DNA of 64,000 nt from Aureococcus anophagefferens (GCF_000186865.1 NW_008705603.1:102066-166065); one strand, 5' to 3'; shown: positions 9,496-19,974, counted from the first letter of the stretch. Translations and numbers: made by a program. Notes: generated by a model not told the origin, from the letters alone.

Positions 9496-10617
9496 ATGGC
9501 CCGGCGCGGTCGGTGCCTCGGCAGCGCGCTTGTGTGGTGGTCGTGTGATGCGTCGCTGCGAGAGCTTTGCCCGAATCCTCATTACGAAGTGTCGACGCAG
9601 CGGCGGTACGAGTGGCACTCGGTGGACTTGGGGGAGCAGTGGTCACACGCGTCGTTCCCGATCGATGGGCTGCGGTCCGAAATTCGCATGCTGGAGATCG
9701 GCGGGCCGACACCCTGGGCCGAAAGCGTCTACGGCATGGCGGCGCGTGTGGACAACATCGTTCAACGGAACCACTTCGCGCGGACGGGGCAGATGGACGT
9801 CGGCAAGGGGGCGAGCCGGGAGTTCTACGGCGTGGACCAAAATGACCTCGAGGGGCTTCCCTTCGCGCCTCTCGCGGGGCAGCCGTCCCTGGGCACCACG
9901 TATCAGCGGCACGGCGCGCAGCTCGACGGCATCGCCGACGAGTCGTATCGCGTCGTCTTCACGTCACACGTGCTGGAGCACTTTCTGGATCCGCTGGGGG
10001 CGCTGCGCGAGTGGCACCGTGTCCTCGAGCCCGGCGGCGTCCTCATCCTCGTCGTCCCCTGGGCGCCGGCCGTGTCCTACGACGCGCATCGCGATCCGTC
10101 GACGATGCAAGCGCTCCTCCACCTCTCGGCGCTCAACGCGTCCTTCAACGACGACGTCCTCCGGTCGCGCGCCGAGGCCTTTCTCAAGTCGATGGACGGC
10201 AAGCCAAACTTCAATCCGGACATCTTCACGCTCTGCGACGGAGACGACGCGAAAGCGCGAGACGACGTCGCGACCGCGGCCGCGACCCGAAACTGCCGCG
10301 TCGACGAAAATCACGCGCACTGGCACGTCTGGGACTTCGACCTCCTCCGCGAGGCCGTCGAGGGCTGCCTCGGCTACACGATGCTGATGATGCTCCTCCA
10401 GGAGCCCTGGCACCAGATCATCGCTGGCAAGAAGCCCTTCGCGCCGAGGCAGGTCGTCGAGGCGGCGAGAAACGACGACACTTGGGCCAACGCGACCGTC
10501 GCGAGAGTCCACCGCAGCAATCGCACCTACGACCTCATCTTCCACGACGACGGCACCTACGTCGCAGCGCCCGAGCGTCTCATCCGCTGCAGCGGCCGCG
10601 GGGTCTTTCGAAGATGA
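9496..10617 (+). CDS. SAM-dependent methyltransferase with C-terminal Tudor-like domain
   Basis: An intronless 373-aa protein starting at ATG 9496. A class I methyltransferase core is visible: motif I as RMLEIGGPTPW, and the post-motif block VVFTSHVLEHFLDPLGAL followed by RVLEPGGVLILVVPW, typical of the Methyltransf_11 type. The last 60 residues (ATVARVHRSNRTYDLIFHDD then GTYVAAPERLIR) resemble a Tudor/SH3-like barrel ending in the common LIR motif. A short hydrophobic N-terminus (GSALVWWSC) could be a weak leader. The substrate is not predictable from sequence; the Tudor part suggests binding of a protein or nucleic-acid partner. Confidence 0.82.
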   Translation: MARRGRCLGSALVWWSCDASLRELCPNPHYEVSTQRRYEWHSVDLGEQWSHASFPIDGLRSEIRMLEIGGPTPWAESVYGMAARVDNIVQRNHFARTGQMDVGKGASREFYGVDQNDLEGLPFAPLAGQPSLGTTYQRHGAQLDGIADESYRVVFTSHVLEHFLDPLGALREWHRVLEPGGVLILVVPWAPAVSYDAHRDPSTMQALLHLSALNASFNDDVLRSRAEAFLKSMDGKPNFNPDIFTLCDGDDAKARDDVATAAATRNCRVDENHAHWHVWDFDLLREAVEGCLGYTMLMMLLQEPWHQIIAGKKPFAPRQVVEAARNDDTWANATVARVHRSNRTYDLIFHDDGTYVAAPERLIRCSGRGVFRR

Positions 10618-11132
10618 AGCTCCAGCATCGTCTCCGTTTGGCGCCGTTTCTATTTCGGGCAGCCCTCTCAAAGGACGATTTCAAGTGGCGAAGCACAACA
10701 ACTACGCCAGGCAAACGGCACCAGAGCGACCCCGAGCCGGCGTAGGTAGCGGAACGCAGAATGCCAGGGAACTCGGATGGCTCCTGCAGCGCGGTCACGC
10801 AGTTAGGCCACCGTGCGCGGCGCCTGGCCTCGTTGTTCGTGGAATCGAGGTCGTGTCTCTCTGTCGAGCTCTCCCAGCATCGGGGATCTTATTTGATCCG
10901 TGAGATCACGCGATGGAACAATAAAATGACCCCGTGCCGCGTCCGCCGCGTCCGCCAGATGAGGTGAACCATAGCCGGGGCGTTAGAAGCTAGGTTAAGG
11001 AGGAGGAGGACACGGGGGATGCGTATCCTAGGCGCTGACGCTGGTGCCGCAACCCCCCCGGGTAGGCCCTCTAGCTGTTAACCTCTCCTAGCCTAGCAAG
11101 CAAAGCGGCGGTACTTGCGGCGGTCCGCCGAA
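10618..11132. other. intergenic
   Basis: No coding frame with local codon character. There is a CCGCGTCCG duplication and a GGAGGAGGAGG run near 10998-11010. Likely 3' UTR of one gene and promoter of the next. Confidence 0.45.
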
Positions 11133-12832
11133 ATGGGCCGCCGCGCGCCGGCGTGCGACTGGGATGCGTACGCGGACCGGTACCCGGACGTGCGGGCGGC
11201 CTTCGGCCGCGACGCGCGCGCGCTCGCGGCCCACTACGACGCGCACGGCGCCGGGGAGGGCCGGCACTGCGCCGCGCACGAGGACTTCGCGGAGGTCGTC
11301 GACCTGGAGGGCCTCGACGTGCCCGCGCGCTGGCGGGTCTTGCGCGGCGGGACGATGGAAATCGTTCCCCACGTCTTCGTGGAGCTCCGCGGCGACGCCG
11401 ACCACGCCCGCGTCGCGGGCCACTTCTGCGGCGACGCCCAGCTGGGCGGCGACTGCGAAGCGTCGGTGCGCGCGGCCGTCGAGGCGGCCGCTTCGGCAAA
11501 CGCCGCTCACTTGATCGCGACGCAGCCGGGGACCTTCGAGGTGCCGCGGACGACGGTCTGGGGCCAGGAGACGACCGACGGCGCGCGGGTGGTGGCCGCC
11601 AGCTGGCTCCGCGAGCGGGACTTCGCGAGCCGCTGCGCGCCCGACGAAACGTCGGGGACGAAGGTCGCCGTTCTAGTCACGGGCCAGCTGCGGGTGTTCG
11701 GGGACGCGCACCGGGCCAAGCTCCGGCGCGACCTCGCGGACTTCTCGACCTTCGTCGCGACGTACCCGGAATTCCGCGCCGAGGCCGAGGCGCTCGGCGC
11801 GGAGGCCGTCTACGCGGACGCCGCGGCCCTCTCGCACCTCCTGGCGAGGCACAACGTGGGCCTGGGCCACTCGCACTTCGGCGCGGCCATGGACGAGCGC
11901 AAGGTGCACGGCCAGGTGTGGCAGTGGGCGCTCCTGGACCTCGCGCTCGACGCCTTCGGCGCGCGCCTCGAGGCTTTCGACGTCCTCGTGCGGACGCGGA
12001 CGGACCTGGACGAGCGCGCGCCGCTGCCGTACGCGTCGCTGCGCCCGGCGCCGGGCGCCGTGCACTGCCGGTCGGACTTTGTGTTCTACGGCGCGCGCGG
12101 CGCGTTCCTGGCGGCGTTCGGGCCCATGTTCCGGCGGGTCCTCGGGGTCTACTGGCGGCCCGAGGGCGGCCGCGAGGGCCAGCCCTACGTGCCGATCGAC
12201 TGGGGCGCGCTCCTCGAGTCGGACCTCTCGGGCGTCAAGTGGTGGTGGCTGCCGCTCCCGCTCCGCATCTTCGGGGACGCGCGCCCGGCGACGCCCCTCG
12301 ACCTCAAGCTCTTCGTCGCGGACCACCTTCGGGAGCTGGGCGCGGTGGCCGCGGGCGCCCCGGCGCGCCTCTCGTCCCGGACGGAATTCACGGCCCAGGA
12401 GCGCCGACCCGCGCGGAAGCCCGACGCCGATGGTCGGAGAGGGGGTCGACGAGGCGCGACGCCCGGAACCGCCACGCACATCCCAGGTACTTCCGCGCGT
12501 TCAACTCGGAGGCCAGCGTCGCGCACCAGGTGCTCGCCACGCCCGAGGTCGTTCTCTGCGCGGCGCCGACTCCCCTGCGACTCACGCAGGCCACGGAGCC
12601 CTCCAACTCCCGCTGGACGCTCCAGCGGCGCCTGCACGAGGAGTTCGCACCGGAGGCAGCGTCTGCGAATGACACCGCGCCCCACTGCGCCCCGGGCCGG
12701 CGCTGCTCGGTCAATAGGTGTGGTGTGTGGCCCTCCAGGCCTAGGCACCCTAGGCGGATAGGCGGCATTGTCGTAACATGTTTGCTAAGCTCGCTGCCGA
12801 ACCAAGCGGCGCAGTGTTGCGACTTGTCTTGA
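11133..12832 (+). CDS. GT-like protein with N-terminal YPDV motif
   Basis: Starts at ATG 11133 (MGRRAPACDW). Residues about 10-50 carry AYADRYPDVRAAFG and HYDAHGAGEGR, the Y-PDV...HY...G..EGR repeat known from secreted bacterial and algal proteins. Then comes the Cys-containing segment (VFVELRGDADHARVAGHFC ... GGDC) and the GT-like domain: VAVLVTGQLRVFGD, LVRTRTDLDERAP (R-T-D motif), VHCRSDFVFYGARGA and LSGVKWWWLPLPL. The frame after about 12374 loses coding character, but the next frame resumes with YFRAFNSEASVAHQVLATPE, homologous to the end of the 46.7-kb protein. A candidate intron is 12374-12486 (GTCCCG...ATCCCAG, 113 nt, phase 2); a frameshift is the alternative. There is no obvious signal peptide at this start. 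Confidence 0.65.
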
Positions 12833-13131
12833 GAAAGCAAGCGCCCAGAAGCAAGAAAATGGGAGAGAATATGCCTTGCCGTTACGTTGCGCACATGTCA
12901 TGGGTTTTCTTCGTACAGAGACACTACATCCTCGTTTTCAGCAGAAGAAATTGGGTTTATCGTAATCCCAGTCACAGCCTGAGAAGCAGGTAACAATTTA
13001 TGTGTCTCTCGCGGCAATACGTTGGGCAATTATAATCACTACGGCTCATTTCCTATTATGAAGCGCTCGCGCGCAGTCCATGGACCATCGTTTTATGGGT
13101 TTCATCGCCGTAGAGGACTCGGACGAGATAA
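12833..13131. other. intergenic, AT-richer
   Basis: About 300 bp of balanced composition between convergent genes. Nothing recognisable. Confidence 0.5.
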
Positions 13132-14565
13132 TCATAGTGCTGTCACGTGAGGTTGGCCGAGTGGTCGTGTCTTATGCGGTCGGGCCCGCGTCGCTTGCGC
13201 ACGAAGGTAGCCGCAGTAGAGCACCTCCGCGCCGCCCGGCGCGCTGCTGAGGACCGCGTCGATGGCCTCGGTCATGGAGAGCTCGCCCGCGTCGCGCACG
13301 CGCCGCGCGCATCGCGCGTCGCCCGTGTCAGCGCCCTCGTCCAGACTCAAAGGCCCGCTCGGAGGCGCGGGCTCGCCGCGCGCGTAGTCGTCAAGCAGCA
13401 TGACGCCCCGACCGTCGCTCCGCAGGAGGCGCCAGGCGAGCGACACGTCGAGCAAGACGTCCGTGGCCCGGTGCGAGCCGTCCACGTATATGAAATCGAA
13501 CTCGCGCCCCGCGAGCAGGAGCTCCGCAACCCTCAGCGCGGAGTCGCCCTTGCGTACGTCCACCTTGCGTGCGTTCGCCGACGCCCGCACGTTCTTCAGG
13601 AACCGGGCCGCGGTGGCCGCGTCGGGCCAGACGTCGACGGTCACCAAACTGGAATCCGCGTGCGCGAGGAGGTAGCCTGCGCGGGCTCTTCGGTGCGCGT
13701 CGAGGCCGCGTCATGTCGACGCGCGCCGAGGATAGGCCGGCGCGGGCGCGCGCGCTGGAAGAAGGTTGTGGAGCCGCCTTCGTACGACCCAATCTCCAGG
13801 ATCCGGAGCTGGCCTCGTAGGAAGCCCGGGTATCGCGCCTCGTGACGCGCGAGCAGCAGGGGCACGCGCGCGGCGACCTGGCGATTCTCAGCGTTGCATG
13901 CTCTCTTCTCGACGCGCGTCGAGGCGGCGCCCCCCCTCCGCCCCGGCGCGCGCCTCCTCGAACCAGTGATTCGTGCGGTCCAGCTCGTCGGGGAACGCGC
14001 ACGTGTGTCGCGGGTCGTTCAGCGTCACGAGGAACTCCTGCTCCGCATGGTCCCGCCAGACCGAGAGCGCGCACCGCTGGGCATTCGCGCCGAGCTGCTG
14101 GCAGGCGCCCTCGCAGAAGTTTTGAGCCTCAGCCTGGACGTCGCAGAGGCGGTCCGCGGCCGGGCACGAGAAGTTCTGGATGCCGCGCGGGCAGTACGTG
14201 CCTACCGATGCCGCTCAGACATGAGGGGCACCCTATAAAAAGTTAAATGAACAAAAGTTTGAACGCAATGAAAATTCAATTGAATTCTTTTTTGATAATA
14301 ATGTGAGAGTTTTCTTCTTTTGTTCATTGCGCGCGTCGAGGGGGCGCCGTCGATGCTCTAAACCCTCGGCGCGCGTCGACGAGGCTTTGAGGCGGGCGCC
14401 GCGCGGCTGCGCGCGCGTTTGCAGGCGGAAGTCGGAGAAGTTGAACGTCGACGTCTGCGATCCCGCGCGGTGGTCGTCGATGAACGAATCCGTGAAGTCG
14501 AAGGTGTGCTTGATGGCCGCGGCGCGCGCAGCGACGAGGGCCCACGCCCACATGCGCAGCGCCAT
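13132..14565 (-). CDS. secreted class I methyltransferase, multi-exon
   Basis: Minus-strand gene with at least four coding blocks. Exon 1 starts at ATG 14565 (MALRMWAWALVAARAAA, a signal peptide) followed by KHTFDFTDSFIDDHRAG. Block 2 (about 14195-13915) is Cys-rich: SCPAADRLCDVQAEAQNFC, then TLNDPRHTCAFPDELDRT. Block 3 starts after an ATCGCCAG acceptor near 13890 and holds SAM motif I (RILEIGSYEGGSTTFF). Block 4 starts after CGCAG at about 13677 and reads AHADSSLVTVDVWPD, then FDFIYVDGSHRATDVLLDV and GVMLLDDY, typical of Methyltransf_24/TylF-type enzymes. The intron between blocks 3 and 4 may be only 44 nt (13677-13720). The other junctions are approximate. Likely acts in the secretory lumen; acceptor unknown. 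Confidence 0.65.
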
Positions 14566-14764
14566 CTTCAAAGGCTCGAGTGAGCCGCGGAGCGCAGCGT
14601 CCGACGACGGCGCAATCTAGAAATCAGAGTGGCAGGGTTCCGCACGTCGGGAGGCAGCTACTATTATGGGGGGTCTTGCTCCGGCGACGGCGTCCGATGG
14701 CCGACGCGTCGGACGCCCTAACCTGCCGTTTTTTTGCTAGCGCCCAGGGACGCCGGGTGGCTAT

Positions 14765-15014
14765 ACGTGTGGCTGGGTTGAATAAAAAACCGGATTTGTG
14801 AGGCTCTTGAAGTTTTTGAGTTAGTGGCTCTGCGCGCAAGACGGCGGTGCCGGCTTTCAGATGCAACAAGAATTTTGCAAATCGGTGGCCATGGCGCCGA
14901 GATAGAGCTTGCCAAAGGTGCCCATCACCACTGCCAAAGCCCTCTTTACCATCGATTTTCTCGAATCCGATCCGCGCCATTCGATCCGGGATCTTAAACA
15001 ACCCAGCCACACGT
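14765..15014. mobile_element. MITE-like element with about 30-bp imperfect TIRs
   Basis: The left end ACGTGTGGCTGGGTTG at 14765 is matched by its reverse complement at 14999-15014, and the similarity continues inward to CCGGAT on both sides. The element is about 250 bp with no transposase. No clear target-site duplication was confirmed. A single copy in this window. Confidence 0.6.
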
Positions 15015-15216
15015 GACAAAAACAAGCGCTCGGATTGGGACGAATGGCTAGCCGTTTCGCTGGCTTGAGTACCAGACACGTACGCGCGGGCCGGGAACGG
15101 AGACCTCTGATCGGGCTGTAATTATTACATGGCTTTTTATGCTAAACCTAGAAACCCGCGGCGCCCAACCCCCAAACTGCTCAGTCGTATGAAGGTAGAA
15201 ATCTCTCACACCGCCC

Positions 15217-15480
15217 GTGCTGCGACCTCGCGTTTCTCGTCGCGCTCCGCTACTTAGAGCAAAAAGACGTTCGCGCCTCCCACCGGGCCCACGTGCGCAT
15301 CGTCTCGAGCCACCACTACGTGGCCGCGCCCGACGTCAAGCTCGACGTCGCCCGCATGGCGCCCATGGTCCCGCCGCCGCTACCGCCGGCCCACGAGGCG
15401 CCGCACTTCAGCTACCTACCACTGGACACTCTGCCGAACTCGCAGCCCGACGCGGGCGGCGACGGCTCCACGGTCCAGGA
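15217..15480 (+). pseudogene. fragment of unknown protein, relative of 19090-19764
   Basis: The frame LAFLVALRYLEQKDVRASHR, then HVRIVSSHHYVAAPDV, LDVARMAPMVPPPL and SYLPLDTLPNSQPD. From 15291 to 15476 it is near-identical to the minus-strand gene piece at 19.1-19.8 kb; upstream sequences differ. It then runs into a GC-rich stretch with no continuation. Family not recognised. Confidence 0.55.
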
Positions 15481-15829
15481 AAGTGTTGATCTGGGAAGGC
15501 GAGGCGCTGGTGTCCTCGCCGCTGCGCCGCGCGCGCTGCGCGCGGGCGCTGGTGGAGCCTGGACCGGAGCGCGGCGCGGCGCCGGGCTCTGCGGCGGCGC
15601 GCGCTCTGGTTCCAGGGGCTACCCGCCGCTCGCGAGCGGTGGGTCTGCTGCAGGCGGCGCGCTCTGCGCGCAGGCCCGCAGCTGTGTAGCTGCGCACAGC
15701 TAGCAGGTGTAGCGCGGTGGCTCACAGCGCGAAAGCGGGAACATAGCCCAGATCAGAGTGAGACTGCGTTACGGGTATCCTAGGCGTATCCTGGCTCCTC
15801 TCCTGGGCGCTCCGGTCCAGGCCCCGAAC

Positions 15830-15883
15830 GGCGCCTTCGGCGCCTCTTTTTTTTTTTTTTTTTTGTGTGAAAAAGTGCGTATC
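15830..15883 (+). repeat. GGCGCC-TTC-GGCGCC hairpin plus T tract
   Basis: A 15-nt perfect hairpin, then CTC and an 18-nt T run, then GTGTGAAAAAGTG. Related sequences are at 42206-42246 (half hairpin, same T run and GTGTGAAAAAGTG) and, on the minus strand, at 19929-19974. It sits exactly at the 5' border of the FkbM fragment. Confidence 0.75.
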
Positions 15884-16113
15884 CGCGACCGTCGGCGGCG
15901 TGCGCCGCGTGCCGACGATGACGCTGAAGTCGGTCTTCGACGTGCTGCTGCCCGTCGGTGCGCACGTCGATTTTCTTTACGTCGACGCGCAGGGCCACGG
16001 TTTGAAGATCCTCGAGGGCGCGGGCGACTCCCTGGCGCGCGTCGACGCGATCGTCGTCGACGCGCTCCTGCGAGACGAGGCGCTCATGTACGAGACGCAG
16101 AACGGCTGCGCCG
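15884..16113 (+). pseudogene. FkbM methyltransferase fragment (copy of part of 58573-59577)
   Basis: About 230 bp essentially identical to the central part of the intact FkbM gene at 58.6 kb: VPTMTLKSVFDVLLPVGAHV, DFLYVDAQGHGLKILEGAGD, ALLRDEALMYETQNGCA. Both ends stop abruptly: the left at the hairpin/T-tract repeat, the right at unrelated sequence after NGCA. Not a functional gene. Confidence 0.9.
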
Positions 16114-16578
16114 TGGAGTCGGGCAACTTACCCTCAACTCCTACCTCAACCTCGGATGGCCTCCGGCCACCTCACCATCGACCTCCATACTCAAGGGCAG
16201 CCTCCCGGCTGCCTGCCCCTAGGTCCCCGGCTCGCTCCCCGCCTCGCCCCTGGCTCGCCTCCGCCCCGCCGGGCACGTGGCAGACTCTCGGAAAAGCTAA
16301 AGACTAAGTGGAGAAGCTAATGGGCGGAATTACCAAGCGGAGCGGCAGCAAGTCTCCGTCCGACCCACTGATGATAAGTAGGTTTGAGGAGCTGAGGATT
16401 TGCATGCTAACCTATCATAATGATTGTGGCAACAATAGCCGCATTTCCATATCCTTCTGAGTCGGCACAAATGAAGCACCCGCCCTGCCCTACCCTCCTC
16501 CATCCCCGCTGAGGTGGCTGCGCCATCCAAGCGCGGTCCGTCGGCCTTCATTCTGGCATCTTTAATTGAAACTGAGCT
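16114..16578. other. intergenic
   Basis: Ordinary composition, pyrimidine-rich in 16130-16260. No gene recognised. Confidence 0.45.
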
Positions 16579-19089
16579 CAACCTCCCCTTGAGGGAGGAT
16601 TTTACTTGCTTCCTTTAGCTCAGGCTAGTGGGAGATACGAAAGGCCAAGTGGACGGAAACTACTACAAGTAGCTCTGCCGCTCGTCGAAAATTCGGACCG
16701 GGCTGTGTCCTCGATGGGGGGGTACCGCAGCTCGGAGAAGGCTGCATCTGAATGACGCGCCGCGTCGCGCGCGCTGCGCTGGCCTACGCCGCGGTCGGCG
16801 CTCGGGCACGGGTCTGCGAGGTCACGATCCAGGTCGACGGCGCGGGCGTAGGCCTCGCCTTCGCGGACGATGTGGAGCTCGACGCGGCCGTGCGCGGGTT
16901 CGTGGCCCGCTTCGCGCTGCCCCTCGACCAGATGGGCTGCGCCGACGACGGTTGCGCCGTCGAGTACATCAAGGCGCACGCCCGCCTGAACGCCGCCTGC
17001 GACGCCGCGCCCTACGGCGACGCCGCGGCGTCCGACGTGGACGCCGCGTCTCCGGACTACGCTGCGCCTCTGGACGACGAAGACACCGCGCGGTCCGAGC
17101 CCGGCGCATCGCTTCTGGACGACGACGATGCCGCGCGGTACGAGCCCGACGCCGCGGCGGACGCCGGCGAGCGCGAGGCCGCGGGCGAGGCCGCGCCGGC
17201 AGGATCGGCGGCGCTCCTCCCGTCGACGCTCGAGGACTACGTGACCCTGTGGATGGTCGCGTGGTCCGCGTGCTTCGCCGTCGCCGCGGTGGTCGCGGCG
17301 CTCGATCGCGCGCTCGACCTCCGCGTCGAAGACCGGTGCCCGCGCTTCCGGCGGGCCTTCTCGCTGCCGCGCGGCGCGCGGCGCTGGCTCCTCGCGACGG
17401 GCGGTTTCGCGGCGTTGCTGGACGCGCGCGGGAACCTGCTGCCGAACCTGCACGACGCGCTCCACGGCCCCGGGGGCCTCTGCCGCGTCGGCGCCGTGGG
17501 CCACGCGTCGCTCCACGACGTCAAGGTCGAGGGCGCGTCCTACGCCCTCTACGCGCTCGAGGCGGCGCTCGGCGCGGCGCAGCTCTTCGCGGCGTCGAGG
17601 GATGCGCCGGCGAGCCCGCTGCGGGAGACCCTGCTCTGGGTGTTGCTGCATTCGTCGGAGCGCGCGTGCTCCGAGTCGCACGGCCTGGGCAAGCAGTGGG
17701 CGTACGCGGCGCTCGTCCAGCTCTGGGTCGCCCTCACGCCCGACGACCCGGGGCCGAGCGCGGGCGCCGTCGGCGTCCTCTTCCAGATCTGGGCCACGCA
17801 CGCCTTCGCGGGCGCCGAGAAGGCCGGTCTCGGGCGCGAGGAGTGGGTGCGGACGGGCGGCGCGCTGCGCGCAGCGCTGTCGATGCCCGTCTACGCGGCG
17901 CCGCTCGGCGCCCGCGCCGCGCGCGCGATTCCCCCGAGGCTTGGGGGGGTTTTGACGCGCGGCGCCGTCCTGTTCGAGCTCGGTTTGGGACCGCTGCTCC
18001 TGGCGCGGCGCCGCGCGGTCGGGGCGGCGCTGGTTCTCTTCCACGGCGTCAACCTGTGGACGCTCGCGATCTTCGAGTTCCCCCTCGTCGCCCTGGGCGC
18101 GAGCGCGCCGCTCCTGCTCGCGCCGCCGCCGCCGCCGCGAGGAGAAAATGGGCGCCGCGGCGGCCGCGTCCAAGCCTTGCTGGCCGCGCTCCTGGTCTAC
18201 GCGAACGCGCGCGTCCTCTGCGCGTCGTGCGACGCGACGCTGAAGTCGAGGTACGCGGGCGCCCTGGCGCTCCCGGCGTCCGCGCGGCGCCTCCTCGGGG
18301 GGCTGGCCATCGACCAGAAGTGGCCCCTGTTTGCCCAGGTCTGGGGGACCTGCACGTACCGGCTCCACGCAACGCTGGCGTCGGGCGACCACGCGAGCGC
18401 CCACGACTGGCTCGCGGGCGGCGACGTCGCGACGTCCGCGGCCGGCGAGTCGCTCCTCGAATTCGCGAACCGCGACTTTGGCGCCAGGCCCCACTCGGTC
18501 TGGGGCGGCCTCTGGGGCTGGCGCGCGATGGGGAGCGCCCATCTGCACAGCATGCAAAACAGGCCGCGCGCGGACACGCGCGTCCAGCGCCGAGTCTGCG
18601 ACTCGCTCCTGGCCGCGCCGCCGCGCGACGCGGCGGTCGCCGCGGCCACCGCCGACGGCTATGACGCCGAGGTCCGGCCCGACGGCGAGATCCGCGCGAC
18701 GTTCCACTTCACATGGCGCGGGGCCCAGCGGTCGTTCGCCGTCGCCGTGCCCGGCGGGGGCGCGCTCTGGTCCGCGCGCGACGCGTCGCGGGACGTCGGC
18801 GCCGCCTGCGACGACGCGGGCGTGCCCGCGGCCGACTGCGACGCGACGCTCAAGCCCCACGTGCTCGCCGCGCTTCGCGACCTCGCGCGCCCGGCGTCCG
18901 TGTCGCGCGTCGACCTCTGCAAGCCGGACGACACCGTCGGCGACGTCGAAGCCTTCGTTGCTGCGTCTGTGAGCGTGGCGAAGATCACGACCCTCGACTG
19001 CGCGACGGACGAGGTGAGGAACGAGGACGTCGACCCCCCCCGCCCGGTGCACATGTGACATCCGTGTTTGGTGATTGGGCGCCACTTAA
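16579..19089 (+). repeat. segmental duplication carrying HTTM copy A
   Basis: This block, from CAACCTCCCCTTGAGGGAGG to CGCCACTTAA, is repeated inverted at 55099-57564, including about 170 bp of 5' flank and the 3' flank. A partial third copy lies at 42275-44486. Confidence 0.9.
16752..19058 (+). CDS. HTTM-domain membrane protein, copy A
   Basis: A 768-aa intronless protein. It has a hydrophobic leader (ARAALAYAAVGA), a beta/helical segment with the pair CADDGC (about 20-75), then an acidic linker of imperfect DAASPDYAAPLDDEDTARSE-type repeats (about 85-140). Multiple membrane segments follow (WMVAWSACFAVAAVVAAL, ALVQLWVALT, ALLVYANARVL), then the HTTM signature around ALVLFHGVNLWTLAIFEFPL. 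HTTM (horizontally transferred transmembrane) proteins are related to vitamin K-dependent gamma-carboxylase. The lumenal C-terminus has a second Cys-bearing segment (SFAVAVPGGGAL ... CDDAGVPAADC). The ATG is set by identity with copies B and C. Carboxylase activity is not established for this family; function inferred only as a secretory-membrane modifying enzyme. Confidence 0.82.
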   Translation: MTRRVARAALAYAAVGARARVCEVTIQVDGAGVGLAFADDVELDAAVRGFVARFALPLDQMGCADDGCAVEYIKAHARLNAACDAAPYGDAAASDVDAASPDYAAPLDDEDTARSEPGASLLDDDDAARYEPDAAADAGEREAAGEAAPAGSAALLPSTLEDYVTLWMVAWSACFAVAAVVAALDRALDLRVEDRCPRFRRAFSLPRGARRWLLATGGFAALLDARGNLLPNLHDALHGPGGLCRVGAVGHASLHDVKVEGASYALYALEAALGAAQLFAASRDAPASPLRETLLWVLLHSSERACSESHGLGKQWAYAALVQLWVALTPDDPGPSAGAVGVLFQIWATHAFAGAEKAGLGREEWVRTGGALRAALSMPVYAAPLGARAARAIPPRLGGVLTRGAVLFELGLGPLLLARRRAVGAALVLFHGVNLWTLAIFEFPLVALGASAPLLLAPPPPPRGENGRRGGRVQALLAALLVYANARVLCASCDATLKSRYAGALALPASARRLLGGLAIDQKWPLFAQVWGTCTYRLHATLASGDHASAHDWLAGGDVATSAAGESLLEFANRDFGARPHSVWGGLWGWRAMGSAHLHSMQNRPRADTRVQRRVCDSLLAAPPRDAAVAAATADGYDAEVRPDGEIRATFHFTWRGAQRSFAVAVPGGGALWSARDASRDVGAACDDAGVPAADCDATLKPHVLAALRDLARPASVSRVDLCKPDDTVGDVEAFVAASVSVAKITTLDCATDEVRNEDVDPPRPVHM

Positions 19090-19764
19090 CTAACTCGCGG
19101 GGGGCGCGAGGTGGTTCGCGGGTGGGCGAGTATGGTTGGATCGACGTTTTATCGCACTTCCGGCGGTCGTCGCAGGCCCAGTCAGGCCATAATCGGCGAG
19201 CCTCGGAGATTCCCGATCCCGCTCCGCCTTCTCCGCTGCAGGCGGACTGCCGTCGGGAAGCTCCCCCGCGGACGCGGAGCCGTGCTCCCCCGCGAGGGGA
19301 GAGCGTAGCTCCCCCGGAGCCGCGGTCTCGTCGGCCGCGGGGACCGTGGAGCCGTCGCCGTCCGCGTCGGGCTGCGAGTTCGGCAGGGTGTCCAGCGGCA
19401 GGTAGCTGAAGTGCGGCGCCCCGTGGCCCGGCGAGAGCGGCGGCGGGACCATGGGCGCCATGCGGGCGACGTCGAGCTCGACGTCGGGCGCGGCCACGTA
19501 GTGGTGGCTCGAGACGATGCGCACGTGGCGGCCGATCTGGACGCGGATGGCGCCGAAGCCGTAGTTCCGCGCCGCGCCGAGGTACCGGCCGAGGGCTCCG
19601 GACGTGCGGAAGCGCTCGGACCGGTGCATGTCGAAGAACGCGACGTGCGCGTAGAAAGGGTAGAACGCCGACAGGTCGACGTCCTCCTGGAACGCCGCGT
19701 AGTGGGCGTTGATGTCGCCGTGGTAGTGTAAGTTCAGACAAGCGATGGCGTGGCACGCGGCGTC
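19090..19764 (-). pseudogene. partial gene of unknown family
   Basis: Open frame on the minus strand from a possible acceptor (GCTAG at 19767-19765) reading AACHAIACLNLHYHGDINAH, EDVDLSAFYPFYAHVAFFDM, then ALGRYLGAARNYGFGAIRV and HVRIVSSHHYVAAPDVELDV. The C-terminal 100 residues (after TLPNSQPD) are low-complexity. A second fragment of the same family is at 15217-15480. It lacks an obvious start codon or upstream exon, so it may be a 5'-truncated copy or the last exon of a gene whose upstream exon I cannot identify. Family not recognised. Confidence 0.45.
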
Positions 19765-19928
19765 CTAGCGGCGCCGCGACGGACGCCGCGCGGGACCTCT
19801 CGTGCAGGATCTTGTGCACTAGCCATAAATCGGCACATTCGCCATGGTGCGCCGCACCACGCAGCTCCCCAGATTTTCGCGTCCCCCGAAATCCGGCACT
19901 TTTTTCATGTGGGGCCAGTGGCGAGGAG

Positions 19929-19974
19929 AAAAAAAGAAAAAAAATAATAATAAAAAAGAGGCGCCGAAGGCGCC
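19929..19974 (-). repeat. GGCGCC hairpin plus T tract, inverted copy
   Basis: On the minus strand: GGCGCCTTCGGCGCC then CTC and a long T-rich run, the same arrangement as at 15830. Confidence 0.7.

Noticed and set aside
15217..16307. One fused gene from 15.2 to 16.3 kb
   Set aside because: The two coding pieces match different genes (19.1 kb and 58.6 kb) and are separated by non-coding GC-rich DNA and a T run.
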